Source: Candidatus Obscuribacterales bacterium (GTDB lineage Bacteria > Cyanobacteriota > Vampirovibrionia > Obscuribacterales > Obscuribacteraceae). From it: a DNA stretch of 64,000 nucleotides. Of the stretch, positions 43,864 through 52,717 are shown in pieces. The notes beneath the pieces are model-generated. The model did no database searches, had not been told where the DNA came from, and worked only from the letters and a program-made list of their open reading frames with translations. Made by a program: the position numbers and the translations under genes. The stretch covers positions 124,001 to 188,000 of the forward strand of contig JAIETZ010000004.1 of the NCBI GenBank assembly GCA_019744775.1. The letters are read 5' to 3'. Position 1 is the first letter of the stretch, and every line of letters begins with the position of its first letter.

Positions 43864-45105
43864 TCAATTAGCAACGACCACAATCGGCTCGCTATCCTTC
43901 AACTCTTCCTTCTTGATAAATTTGTCCAAAAAGTAAGCGGAAATTTTCTGCATAGGCATTCGTAATCTTTCAACGTCGGTAACTATATACCCGAGAGTAA
44001 CGTCGGAACTATTGCGATGATTTGCCAATTTCTTAACTGCATAATGCGGTATATCCAGCTTTTCCGCAGTTGTCAGAAAAGTGCGACGCAAGTCGTGAAC
44101 CATAAACTTAACACCCGAATTCTTGATAATCCTTTCCACAGCTCGCTTGCATTCGACCATATGAGTGTTGCTTTCTTCACCAGGAAAAACATACGGGTTA
44201 TCTATTCTGATTACCTTTGCACGCTCACCCAGCAAGGCTATTAGATAGTCAGATAAGGGAAGCCGATGCTCATCATGATTCTTTGCCTCTTCAGATGGAA
44301 TTGTTAGGGTCTTGTTTTTGAAATCAACATTGCACCATTTGAGCTTTGAAGCTTCACCACGCCTCAAACCAGTAAATAGGCACAGGAGAAAGAAATCACG
44401 CATCACGTCGTTCTCCAGAGACATTACAGCCTGATACCAATCAGGAAGCTGATGGTCGTGAATTACCGATTGTCTACGTGGAATGCGATTCCATGCCTTT
44501 ATCTGAGATAAACGGCGAACTGGATTGTCCTGCAAGATGGAATGTCCGTCGCTATCCTCATATGTAGCCAGAGCATAGTTGAACAGACAACGCAGTACAC
44601 GCATGACTTGATGCGCCTGAGCTTCTCCCTTACCACGTGGACCATTGGCATTGGAGAGCTGCTTGTGCCGGCGTTCCACCATATCCTTGGTAATCTCAAC
44701 AATAGGCTTGTTTTGCCATTCGGTGAGACACCTGTTCACCGCGCCATCGTATAGCCTGATGGTCGTCGGTCTAAGATTTTTGGATTGCTTGTAGGACTCT
44801 AAGACCTCTGCAAGGGTAATCGACTTTGCTTTCTGCTCGGCCTTGCGAGTGTTTGGATTGATTCCCTTTTCCATCAATCTAAGCAAGTCCTTCGCTTCAT
44901 CCTCTGCTTGCTTAGGTGTCCAGTTACCATGTTTGCCAATCTTGACCCGACAAACCTTGCCTTTGACGCGTCCTTGAGCAAAGTAGGTCTTGCTACCGGC
45001 AGTAACCCGCAAGCCAAACCCCTTGAGTTCTTCATCGAAGTATAGTTTCGCTCCGGTCGCTGGGTGTTCCACTTTATCGACGAATGTTTTGTTAAGTCTT
45101 GGCAT
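43864..45105 (-). CDS. int: Tyrosine integrase of the element (DUF4102 arm-domain type)
   Basis: A 413-residue P4-like integrase: arm-binding DUF4102-type N-terminus (YFDEELKGFGLRVTAGSKTYFAQGRVKGKVCRVKIG), a core-binding middle, and a catalytic domain with Arg248 (TGLRRGEASKL), His337 and Arg340 (HDLRR), His363 and Tyr373 (LGYI). Next to attR, reading away from it, it is the integrase expected to act at the tRNA-Pro site. Arm-like repeats occur at 31807 and 45142. No good Shine-Dalgarno is visible for its ATG at 45105. Confidence 0.93.
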   Translation of the reverse strand: MPRLNKTFVDKVEHPATGAKLYFDEELKGFGLRVTAGSKTYFAQGRVKGKVCRVKIGKHGNWTPKQAEDEAKDLLRLMEKGINPNTRKAEQKAKSITLAEVLESYKQSKNLRPTTIRLYDGAVNRCLTEWQNKPIVEITKDMVERRHKQLSNANGPRGKGEAQAHQVMRVLRCLFNYALATYEDSDGHSILQDNPVRRLSQIKAWNRIPRRQSVIHDHQLPDWYQAVMSLENDVMRDFFLLCLFTGLRRGEASKLKWCNVDFKNKTLTIPSEEAKNHDEHRLPLSDYLIALLGERAKVIRIDNPYVFPGEESNTHMVECKRAVERIIKNSGVKFMVHDLRRTFLTTAEKLDIPHYAVKKLANHRNSSDVTLGYIVTDVERLRMPMQKISAYFLDKFIKKEELKDSEPIVVVAN

Positions 45106-45141
45106 TTAGTAATTCTCTTTTTGAGGTTGAGTACACACATT

Positions 45142-45161
45142 TTGTACTCACTATGTACGCA
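45142..45161 (+). repeat. Candidate arm-type integrase site, right end
   Basis: TTGTACTCACTATGTACGCA, 37 bp before the integrase start and 120 bp inside attR, matches the left-end sequence at 31807-31826 in 18 of 20 bases. A further GAGTAC half-site is at 45129-45134. Confidence 0.6.
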
Positions 45162-45280
45162 GATTATTTCACAACCACTAAAAAGGAATCGTTAATTTTC
45201 ACGCTAAAAGCCAAGCCCCATAAGGCTTCTGAGCAATATTTCAAAAACATTCAAAACCTGTATAAATCATTCGCTACTGA

Positions 45281-45322
45281 TTTGGGAGCAATAGGTCGCA
45301 GGTTCAAATCCTGTCGTCCCGA
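45281..45322 (+). repeat. attR: 42 bp direct repeat (tRNA-Pro 3' half)
   Basis: Right copy of the tRNA-Pro 3' half, identical to 31700-31741. It lacks the 5' part of a tRNA gene, so it is not a second tRNA. It ends 8 bp before the stop of the TolC-like gene, so the undisturbed chromosome would have the tRNA gene and that convergent gene nearly touching. Confidence 0.95.
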
Positions 45323-45330
45323 TATCTTTT

Positions 45331-46725
45331 CTAAAACTCGATTTTCTTACCAATAGCGGTTTCAAGATCAGCCCAGGAGTTTTGGTAGGCTACTACCGTG
45401 TCGAAGTAATTGGAGAAAGTATTTTGGAATTGTTGTTGCGCAACAAGGGCATTGCCCAAGTCAGAGTTGCCATTTTCGTAACTGTCCTGAGCTTTGCGGA
45501 CAACGTTTAACGCTAGTGGTATCAATACTTTTTGAAAGTGCGCAAGATTGGATCGCGCAGCAGACAACGCAGCATAAGCTCCACGCACATCGACTTCTAC
45601 TCGTTGCGCCATCGCAGCTGCTTGTACTTCAGCTTGCTTGTGCGTCGCCTTGGCAGCAGCTATTTCACCTTGGTGACGATACAAGATAGGGATATCAACG
45701 TTTACGTTTAAATAAGCGCCCGCTTGCTGTGGCATTTGCTTGTAGGTGCTGAAGACCAAGCCTGAACCTATCAAGACATCAGGAATTGCTTGCGCTTTGG
45801 CTAATGTAATGCCCTTGCGAGCGGCAATAACCTGTTGTCTGGCAGCTCTCAAATCAGGTCTTTCTGCAAAGGCCATCTCCAATAGTTTGTCTACTGGTAA
45901 TAGTGGCTCATCAGGTGGTGGCACTAATTCCGTGCGTTGTGTTGAGAGTTTAAATAATCCGTTATCTTCTACGTCGAGATCCCGATTTGGATCAAAGCCA
46001 AGTAAATAATCCAGCTCGATTGAAGCTTGCCGGAGACGGCTTATTGCTGAATGACGCAGGGTTTCAAATTGATCTACCGCTAGTTTCGATTGGAGGAGTT
46101 CGACTTCTTCGCTTTTGCCGGCTTTGTATCTTTTTTCAGCAATGCCCGCCAGTCGATCAACTAATTTTCTTTGATTCTCGACCAAATCAATATTGGCTTC
46201 AGCGGCTGCAAGTTCGGCATAGCCTTTTCTCACTGCAGAGCGCACGTCGTATCGCAAATCGGCCAATTGATATTCCGCCAAAACATAATTTGCTCTGGCG
46301 TATGCCAAGCGTTTGTGACGCTTGAAGCCCATTTCAAATAATTGGTTAGCACCTACTGCTTGCGTATTTCCGGATATATCGCCGGTATAAGGAGTTCCAA
46401 ATCCGTACTGCAAAGCAAATTGAGGGTTAGGGCGCGCGCCGGCAATTTTTACTTGTGCTTGTGCAAGGTCGATATTTTTTAGCGCTGACACTACGCTGGG
46501 GTTTTGGTTGTAGGAAGTCTCAAAAGCTTTGGATAGACTCAACGAAAAGCGGTCGACGGGATGATTTGGTCTATCAGAAGGCCCAGGCTGCAATGCTTTC
46601 ATGGTCCAGTCCCACGTCTCAGGCGTGACTAAATCGTGCGCCGTCTGAGCAATTGTGGGGAAGGGAAAAGATGTGCCCAATACGCAGGCAGCAAAGACTA
46701 GTATTGGTACCTTAGAAAGCGTCAT
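45331..46725 (-). CDS. TolC-family outer membrane efflux protein (CzcC-like)
   Basis: A 464-residue outer-membrane channel of tripartite efflux systems. An N-terminal signal peptide (VPILVFAACVLGTSFPFPTIAQ) is followed by two homologous halves with long amphipathic helices (LAQAQVKIAGARPNPQFALQYGFG and ARQQVIAARKGITLAKAQAIPDVLIG), the usual TolC/CzcC repeat. No inner-membrane pump or adaptor gene is adjacent in the window, so the partner is unknown. Its stop is 8 bp from attR and it is the first chromosomal gene beyond the satellite. Confidence 0.9.
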   Translation of the reverse strand: MTLSKVPILVFAACVLGTSFPFPTIAQTAHDLVTPETWDWTMKALQPGPSDRPNHPVDRFSLSLSKAFETSYNQNPSVVSALKNIDLAQAQVKIAGARPNPQFALQYGFGTPYTGDISGNTQAVGANQLFEMGFKRHKRLAYARANYVLAEYQLADLRYDVRSAVRKGYAELAAAEANIDLVENQRKLVDRLAGIAEKRYKAGKSEEVELLQSKLAVDQFETLRHSAISRLRQASIELDYLLGFDPNRDLDVEDNGLFKLSTQRTELVPPPDEPLLPVDKLLEMAFAERPDLRAARQQVIAARKGITLAKAQAIPDVLIGSGLVFSTYKQMPQQAGAYLNVNVDIPILYRHQGEIAAAKATHKQAEVQAAAMAQRVEVDVRGAYAALSAARSNLAHFQKVLIPLALNVVRKAQDSYENGNSDLGNALVAQQQFQNTFSNYFDTVVAYQNSWADLETAIGKKIEF

Positions 46726-46806
46726 AACCTGCTTGGCTGCTGCGCAAATGTGCTCAACGCTAAGAAAATATCAGATTGACAACAGACAATGTCTGATATC
46801 CACCTG

Positions 46807-47994
46807 TTAAATATACTCTTTAATCTCTCGGAATTTCTCCAGAATTTGACTCCAAGGGATTTGCGACAGGATAAGCGGTACAGCCGGCAAAATACAGGCA
46901 ACGGCAAAAACAACAACTATTTGCCTGCCGAAAACAAATGGTCTCATGTTCGACACTGCTTGATAGGCAATTGCGGAGTGTTCTAATTCGCAGGAAGTAT
47001 CTAAATCTTCAATATCAAATTCTTGAATATCAGGTCCTATCCAGTGTTTGCCAAAGCCATAGCTGGCGTTATGCGAAAGCTTACCGTAGGCAAAAAGAGC
47101 GTCTCTTTTCGCTTTGACCAGACGTGGGGTAAAAGCAAGCAAGGGACCCAAGAACATCGCCAACATGAAAATCACCCAGAAAGCCAATATATCCCAATGC
47201 TCAATTAGCCTCGTTGGATGAATGCGCAGCAATCTTTCAACAGCTCCTGTTAGTCCGCAAGACATAGCAAAAGCTAAGAGCGTAAAAGCTGTTTGTCCTG
47301 CACCGACAAATCCCAGTCCACCGGCTCCATCAGCGTGTGTCGGGTGAACAGTTAGCGGGAAAGTAGACAATTTCAAAAGGAAATAAACCCATAGTCCATA
47401 TTGGTAAAGTGCTTCCAGCCATAAAAAGCGAAAGACTGGCTGGCTAAAGTAGTTTTGAAAATTACCGGCCATGGAAAATGCTTTTGATCCATCAACTAAT
47501 TCAGCTGTTTGCCAGGTAGAAGTATGCGCGTGAATGGCCACATCAGCGCTAAGAATGTTTGTCACAAAAGCCAGGAACAACAATATTATCTGCACTAATG
47601 GCAGCGTCTGTAGTTTGACGATGTTATCGACCAATCGCCAGTAGTTGTCGATGCTTTCAGGTGGAATAATGTGACAGACCATGAATTGTCGAATCATGCG
47701 CTTCATCCAGGGGCGCACTAACGGTTCAGAAATTAGAATGACCGGCCCAGCTATCAGATAACGACATATAGAGCTGTAGTCGAAAAGAAAAGGCACATGA
47801 ACCTTTCCTGGAAGTGCTGTGCCTTCAATAATGGACAGCACCAGCAATGGCAGCCAGGTAAGCAGAATGAAAAAGAGCGCACCTGACCCTGAGATATGCA
47901 ATCTCGAGGGCGCCAACCTCAAAAATGAAAGAAGCCGATAAAGCAAACCAGATGGGTGTTCTGGTACTTCAATCACCGCCATTTGATTGTCCAT
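46807..47994 (-). CDS. Multi-pass membrane protein of unknown function
   Basis: A 395-residue integral membrane protein with about eight hydrophobic segments (for example LFFILLTWLPLLVLSIIEG, LVQIILLFLAFVTNIL, LAFWVIFMLAMFLGPLLAF, VVVFAVACILPAVPLIL). The HPTHADGAGGLGFVGAGQTAF stretch is a conserved loop in a family of uncharacterised bacterial membrane proteins. The function is not known. It is 81 bp upstream of the TolC-like gene on the same strand. Confidence 0.75.
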   Translation of the reverse strand: MDNQMAVIEVPEHPSGLLYRLLSFLRLAPSRLHISGSGALFFILLTWLPLLVLSIIEGTALPGKVHVPFLFDYSSICRYLIAGPVILISEPLVRPWMKRMIRQFMVCHIIPPESIDNYWRLVDNIVKLQTLPLVQIILLFLAFVTNILSADVAIHAHTSTWQTAELVDGSKAFSMAGNFQNYFSQPVFRFLWLEALYQYGLWVYFLLKLSTFPLTVHPTHADGAGGLGFVGAGQTAFTLLAFAMSCGLTGAVERLLRIHPTRLIEHWDILAFWVIFMLAMFLGPLLAFTPRLVKAKRDALFAYGKLSHNASYGFGKHWIGPDIQEFDIEDLDTSCELEHSAIAYQAVSNMRPFVFGRQIVVVFAVACILPAVPLILSQIPWSQILEKFREIKEYI

Positions 47995-48036
47995 ATTTTC
48001 AGGATACTAGTATTTGGCTATTCCACGCGCCGATAT

Positions 48037-48831
48037 TTAATTCCAGTGCAGTTTTTTATAAAGTTCCGGATGGGATTTAAGCGTCTTTTTGAGAGTGTCT
48101 ACTGGTACTACATATGTCGATTTTGCTTCTTCCTCGCCGTTGAGTCCCTTATCGAAATTTACCGCGAATGTGACACCTATGACCTCGCCTTTTTTATTTA
48201 CTACCGGCGACCCTGAGCTGCCTCTTTCGGCATGAGAGCTAATGCGGACTATTTCTTGCGACTTGGGCATGGCATCCACAGGAGATTTTTCACCAAATAC
48301 GTCTTTGACGGAGCCAACTTCATAGATATTGCCCACGGAAACAAACACATTTTGGCTGCCTAATGGATGACCAAAAATTGCTGTGCCTTCGCCATACTTG
48401 AGCTTGCCGCTTCTCCCCATCTTCAAATGGCTAAGGTCTTTTTTGCCCTCTATTTGCACAAGCGCCAAGTCGGCTTCCGGGAAATGTGCAACTGGAGTAG
48501 CGTTTACCTTTTCACCGGTAATCAGCTCTGCAGTGAAACTACTACAGTCTTTAACAACATGCTCACAGGTTAGTACCAAACCGTCTGGAGAAACCAACGC
48601 CCCACTTCCCACGCCTTTCACCTTTTTAGATAGCCCTTTATCGGTTAACTCTAAGACTTCAGAAAACAACCGTACACTTGCAGCAGCGCCTGCGTCATAG
48701 AATGCAACTGCTGGGTCATTGGCATCAATTGTAGTAAGGCGAGCTTTTTCATTGGGCAGCATGATAGGAATGAGCCGAGTGTTGCTCTCAGGAATTACCT
48801 CAATCCGGCTCTCTTTGCCTAATTCACTCAT
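48037..48831 (-). CDS. Trypsin-like serine protease (S1C/HtrA-type catalytic domain)
   Basis: A 264-residue protease domain. The triad is visible: His in LTCEHVV, Asp in PEADLALVQI, and Ser in ERGSSGSPVVNKKGEVIGV. No PDZ domain and no signal peptide can be seen, so it is either cytoplasmic or part of a larger module. The likely role is degradation or processing of misfolded or stress-damaged proteins. It is downstream of the TadG-like gene, across a terminator, and upstream of the membrane protein gene. Confidence 0.88.
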   Translation of the reverse strand: MSELGKESRIEVIPESNTRLIPIMLPNEKARLTTIDANDPAVAFYDAGAAASVRLFSEVLELTDKGLSKKVKGVGSGALVSPDGLVLTCEHVVKDCSSFTAELITGEKVNATPVAHFPEADLALVQIEGKKDLSHLKMGRSGKLKYGEGTAIFGHPLGSQNVFVSVGNIYEVGSVKDVFGEKSPVDAMPKSQEIVRISSHAERGSSGSPVVNKKGEVIGVTFAVNFDKGLNGEEEAKSTYVVPVDTLKKTLKSHPELYKKLHWN

Positions 48832-48844
48832 TGCTAACCCAAGT

Positions 48845-48879
48845 TAAAACAGGGCCTCAATCCTAAGGATTGAGAGCCC
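48845..48879 (-). terminator. Rho-independent terminator of the TadG-like gene
   Basis: On the minus strand the arms GGGC-CTCAATCC (with one bulged base) and GGATTGAG-GCCC form a 12 bp stem (48852-48879) with loop TTA, followed by TGTTTTAA. It is 42 bp downstream of the large surface-protein gene and before the protease gene, so it separates the two transcripts. Confidence 0.8.
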
Positions 48880-48920
48880 CGTCTTCAATGGGGTAACTAC
48901 GTATGTTTCTACGTATAGCC

Positions 48921-51900
48921 CTAGGTCGAGAAGTGGAAGAGTTTGGCGCAGCCTCCTTCTTCGATGTAGAACACGGCGGCTCTATAGGTGGAGAACAGCA
49001 GGTCGACGATTTCATCGTCCATCTTATCGACGCTTCCTTTTTCCTTTTGATATGTGCCGGCGGCTACTCCGGTGGAAGAAGGAGGTTGTCCATAGCTTTC
49101 GAAATAATCTCGTAGCTCTGCTTCATCCATGCTCGGGAAATAGATGCTTCTATCTCTGTTATTTCCACCTGGGTTTTTGTGGTAGTTGTGATCAACAGTC
49201 GTCACTGCACTCTTCCAGGTTTCAAAATCAGACAGGAAGTGCATTTCCTTGAGGGACTCATCACTCATTTTCATGAAGTAATGAACATTCCCAGAGCTGT
49301 CTACTTTAGCGACAACACTACCCCATGAGTCGCCTTCCTCCACAGTTACTCTTCCTGTTGGTCCCATAGAGTCAACACAGAAGTTAGGTCCTTCAGGAGT
49401 TGTTGGTGGAGTTGGTGGAGTTGGTGGGCTTGTTGGTGGTGCCGTAGGCGGACTCGGTGGAGTCGGTGTGCCCGGAACTTCTCCAGATGTCGGCGGTGTC
49501 GGGGGGGTAGTCGGCGTGCCTGGGACTTCGCCGGATGTCGGCGGTGGAGCAGGAATGCCCGGTGGCGTTATCGACGGAGTTGTCGGTATTGGACCACTTG
49601 TCGGTGCCGGACATCTAAGTGACCATTCACCAATAAGCACAGGATAATTATTTCCAGCGAGCGAAGCATTACTTCCGGGAGCATTTCTGTCCGCAAAATA
49701 CGCTTTCGTGTACACGGCACCATTGTCACGAGCGATGCAGTTCCACACTTGAGTAATACTTGAGCCAGCTGGTTTTGTAACCCAGGATGCAGTGTTCTGG
49801 TACATATACTGCGTTTCGAGTACGTTGACTCCAGCTAAACTGGTCAATGGTGTCATGCGAACCATATGTCCATCCGGATTTACATACAACGCAAAGATGT
49901 TGTTGCGCTGCGGTGGCACCGCTGTCAATGCATGCGCAGGAGCCAAGAGATGCAGACCACTTTCGCGCGGGACCTCGCTAATTTTAGCTGCGCCGGATGA
50001 TGAGACAAGGACAAAGGACTTATCTGGTTTGACACTTGGGCATGCCCAGTCTCTTATAGCTAAACTTTCGTCTTGATTGGTGGCAATCACCGATGTGCTG
50101 ATAATTTCAGCTTCGGTTGCGGCTTTTTGTACAGGATAGAAATTACCTGTTACGATTTCGTATTTCTTGCCGCTTTCACGCTTAAGCCCAAAAGCTGTTA
50201 TAGCCTTACGGTCGTTGAGCATAGCAACAGTAGCGTTAATTGTGTACTGGGCATTCTTGCTCACAGCTAGTGCGCGAGCTACTTGTCTAAGCATGGCTTT
50301 TCTTTGTTTCAAAAGTTCGGTTTTTTCGGCACCGTCAGGCAGTCTATCAATACGCGCCTTATTGGCGTCAAGCTCATCGACCTTTTTAATCAGAACTGCT
50401 TTTGCAGCTTTTAACGATTCTGAAGCTAGTTGATTAGACCTTTTGACCGAATTGTAGAAATCAAAAAGAATTTCTGCTGGCTGTCCATTAGTAGTTATGG
50501 TGCGTCCTTGGTTATCCAATGAGACTACCAAACTATTGCCCGGCAAAGTCATATCAGCGGGAATATATCCAAAGACATTGGGAAACTGCCTGCGATATCC
50601 TTCGCGATCTGAATGAAAGTTGCGCAAGTCACGTCTGTCGCCAACACCATTTTGAGGAATATCAAATATTCCGAAGGTGACTGGATGATCAGGACGTACA
50701 TCCGCATACACCGGAGCAATTACAGAATTATTAAGCGTTGCTTGCTGTCCCTGATTCCAAAGTGGAGATGAGATTACATCAGCAGCTTCTTTTATATTGG
50801 GACGCAAGTACATACTGCGCAACCAATCATAGACAACGAAAGACAAGACAACACTTGGATCATCGCTATTTCTGCCACGGAAACTATCCGGTATGACGCT
50901 TGCTGAAGCGTTAGCCGGCACAGGTCCACCACTGGCTCGAAACCAGTTGCCTGGACTGGCTTGATTCCATCCGTGATACGGGCTTGTAGAGCCAAAATTG
51001 CTATCAAGGTTGGCATTCGCCGTATTGAATTTTCCGCCGTCAAGTTTGACTTGCGAATTATTCATAATTGATTTGATGCTTGTGAAATCGACACCAAAGC
51101 CTGATGGCGGTGCGCCGGCTCCCGGGAATGACACTTGCAGAGTGCCGGATGGAAATCCTTTCGGGCTGAAAGAGCTGCCTGCCTCAGCAGTAGCTATAAC
51201 ATGCACAGTTCTAAAGTCAGGCTCAGGCGAGCCTGCTTTGTCACCAGTAGACACAAGCCCAACATCTTCTTGAGCATCAACTTGCACCAAGCTCGGTGGC
51301 ATCAAGTCGTCACTAGGCATTGTTTGAAAGGTATTGTTATCAACCAAAGCAAGGGTGCCACCGGTGGCGATAAATCTAAATGTCAAATTGGTGCCAACTG
51401 CGTTGGTATCTACATTAACACCAGCAGTATAAACATAGTCACCATTTACGACTTGCGATGTCGCACCATCTACTTGTGCTGATGTGATAGGCACCGGTAC
51501 AGGTGTATTGGTTTTTGTTTTACCGTTGGTTGTTCCTACCTTAATATGCAAGTCACCACGACGCTTGGCGCCCTTTATAGCTCTTACGGCGTTAGCGTCG
51601 TACGCAATATTGGCTGAAGCGACTAAATTAATTTCCTTGCCATTCTTGTCCTTCACAGTGCCACCACTTGCGGCTTTGAGAATCTCGTTGCGCAGAAGTT
51701 TTGCATCATGTTCTGCTCGACGCAAGTCTTGAGCTGCCATTACCACCATAGAACTGTTACCCAACTCATTGGCAATAAGAGCATCCAAACGAATGGTCGC
51801 CATGATTGTGTTTATGCCGATTACCGGACGCTTGTTGATATCGCCATCGGGAGGACTGTCATCAACTAAGGCAACGTTACCGAAATAGGTACCATCTTCT

Positions 51901-52091
51901 TCAGATACAACTATTCTGCCTAAATCTTTGGCTGCTTGTAGCGCTCCGGCATCAATTGCTGTCTGAGCTTCTTTATGAGACGTGAACAGCATCGTGTAAT
52001 TGATGACGATAAAGCCGACAACCAGCGCAAACATCAACGAAACAATGAGTAGTATTAATGCATTCCCGCGACAAGACCGAACCGTTTCCAT
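48921..52091 (-). CDS. Large TadG/TadE-like surface protein with proline-rich repeats
   Basis: A 1056-residue exported protein. The N-terminus (METVRSCRGNALILLIVSLMFALVVGFIVINYTMLFTSHKEAQTAIDAGALQAAKDL) is the signature of TadE/TadG-like pseudopilins of Flp pili: a short cytoplasmic region, one hydrophobic helix, then ALQAA-type motif. A large beta-rich outer part follows, with a helical hinge (residues about 540-620), and near the C-terminus a low-complexity P-T-S/G-E-V-P-G-T repeat (about residues 826-905) before a final 150-residue domain. No tad or pilus genes are adjacent. It probably forms a surface-exposed fibre or adhesive protein. Confidence 0.8.
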   Translation of the reverse strand: METVRSCRGNALILLIVSLMFALVVGFIVINYTMLFTSHKEAQTAIDAGALQAAKDLGRIVVSEEDGTYFGNVALVDDSPPDGDINKRPVIGINTIMATIRLDALIANELGNSSMVVMAAQDLRRAEHDAKLLRNEILKAASGGTVKDKNGKEINLVASANIAYDANAVRAIKGAKRRGDLHIKVGTTNGKTKTNTPVPVPITSAQVDGATSQVVNGDYVYTAGVNVDTNAVGTNLTFRFIATGGTLALVDNNTFQTMPSDDLMPPSLVQVDAQEDVGLVSTGDKAGSPEPDFRTVHVIATAEAGSSFSPKGFPSGTLQVSFPGAGAPPSGFGVDFTSIKSIMNNSQVKLDGGKFNTANANLDSNFGSTSPYHGWNQASPGNWFRASGGPVPANASASVIPDSFRGRNSDDPSVVLSFVVYDWLRSMYLRPNIKEAADVISSPLWNQGQQATLNNSVIAPVYADVRPDHPVTFGIFDIPQNGVGDRRDLRNFHSDREGYRRQFPNVFGYIPADMTLPGNSLVVSLDNQGRTITTNGQPAEILFDFYNSVKRSNQLASESLKAAKAVLIKKVDELDANKARIDRLPDGAEKTELLKQRKAMLRQVARALAVSKNAQYTINATVAMLNDRKAITAFGLKRESGKKYEIVTGNFYPVQKAATEAEIISTSVIATNQDESLAIRDWACPSVKPDKSFVLVSSSGAAKISEVPRESGLHLLAPAHALTAVPPQRNNIFALYVNPDGHMVRMTPLTSLAGVNVLETQYMYQNTASWVTKPAGSSITQVWNCIARDNGAVYTKAYFADRNAPGSNASLAGNNYPVLIGEWSLRCPAPTSGPIPTTPSITPPGIPAPPPTSGEVPGTPTTPPTPPTSGEVPGTPTPPSPPTAPPTSPPTPPTPPTTPEGPNFCVDSMGPTGRVTVEEGDSWGSVVAKVDSSGNVHYFMKMSDESLKEMHFLSDFETWKSAVTTVDHNYHKNPGGNNRDRSIYFPSMDEAELRDYFESYGQPPSSTGVAAGTYQKEKGSVDKMDDEIVDLLFSTYRAAVFYIEEGGCAKLFHFST

Positions 52092-52297
52092 CTCGAAAAT
52101 TCCTCATGCAACAAACGATATATACCTCGTGAACCGAGAAGGCACACGACTACATCGACTGGGGTAACTTTGCGAGAGTTAGTAAACAGTACCGGTCTAT
52201 ATTAGCACCGCTTAATAATTTGTCAAGGGGATTTAATCAAGCCTGAATGAGCCGCTGGGCTATAATTGCTGGACAAAATTCACCCAAAAGGACAGAC

Positions 52298-52717
52298 ATG
52301 AAAGCTTTCAATTTCCTAGTCGCGTTGTTTGTAATTTCTTCGGTCCTCTGCCCATCACCGGCGACTGCTGACACCGGTAAGTCAGGTTCATTCGTTCGTC
52401 ACATGGTCTCCGTAAAGTTCAAGGAGACAACAACACCTGAACAAGTTCAACAAGTTTTGTCCGCGTTTAAAGACATGAAGACCGGCATTCCAGAAATCTA
52501 CGCTATGGAATTTGGCCCTGATGTTAGTGTCGAGCATAAGAACAAAGGTTTTACACATGGTTTCTTGTTGACCTTCGCCAACGAGAAGGATCGCGATACT
52601 TATTTGGTACATCCTGTGCACAAAAACTTTCTGGCATTAGCCAAACCGCTGTTGGACGACATTTTCGTCATCGACATTTTGACAGCTGCATCGGACAAAA
52701 AAATAAACAAGACCTAA
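52298..52717 (+). CDS. Exported Dabb-domain (stress-responsive A/B barrel) protein
   Basis: A 139-residue protein with a signal peptide (MKAFNFLVALFVISSVLCPSPATA) and then a dimeric A/B barrel: VRHMVSVKFKETTTPEQVQQVLSAFKDMKTGIPEIYAMEFGPDVSVEHKNKGFTHGFLLTFANEKDRDTYLVHPVHKNF. The Dabb family is stress-associated and its biochemical role is mostly unknown. ATG 52298 has AAAAGGA 7 nt upstream; the frame is open to 52247 without support. Its export distinguishes it from cytoplasmic members. Confidence 0.8.
   Translation: MKAFNFLVALFVISSVLCPSPATADTGKSGSFVRHMVSVKFKETTTPEQVQQVLSAFKDMKTGIPEIYAMEFGPDVSVEHKNKGFTHGFLLTFANEKDRDTYLVHPVHKNFLALAKPLLDDIFVIDILTAASDKKINKT

Larger units (their letters stand above)
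31700..45322. mobile_element. Phage-satellite-like integrative element in tRNA-Pro
   Basis: A 13,581 bp unit (repeat start to repeat start) bounded by a perfect 42 bp direct repeat of the tRNA-Pro 3' end. It holds, from the attR end and on the minus strand, an integrase, a recombinase-HigA fusion, an unknown protein, an AlpA-like regulator, a small protein, a Toprim primase, a DUF3987-type helicase-like protein, two small proteins and two P27-type small terminases. The plus-strand part next to attL has a nuclease and AlbA-type pair and four small genes. Capsid, portal, tail, large terminase and lysis genes are absent. This matches phage-inducible islands or P4-like satellites, not a prophage. 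Confidence 0.88.

Noticed and set aside
31700-45322. Complete prophage
   Set aside because: No capsid, portal, tail, large terminase or lysis gene is present; only terminase small subunits, replication and integration genes. Satellite is the better reading.
45281-45322. Second tRNA-Pro gene
   Set aside because: Only the 3' 42 bases are present; the sequence before it does not form an acceptor or D arm.
46722-46916. 64-codon minus-strand frame
   Set aside because: It overlaps the end of the membrane protein gene and the gap before the TolC gene, with no ribosome site or recognisable protein pattern.
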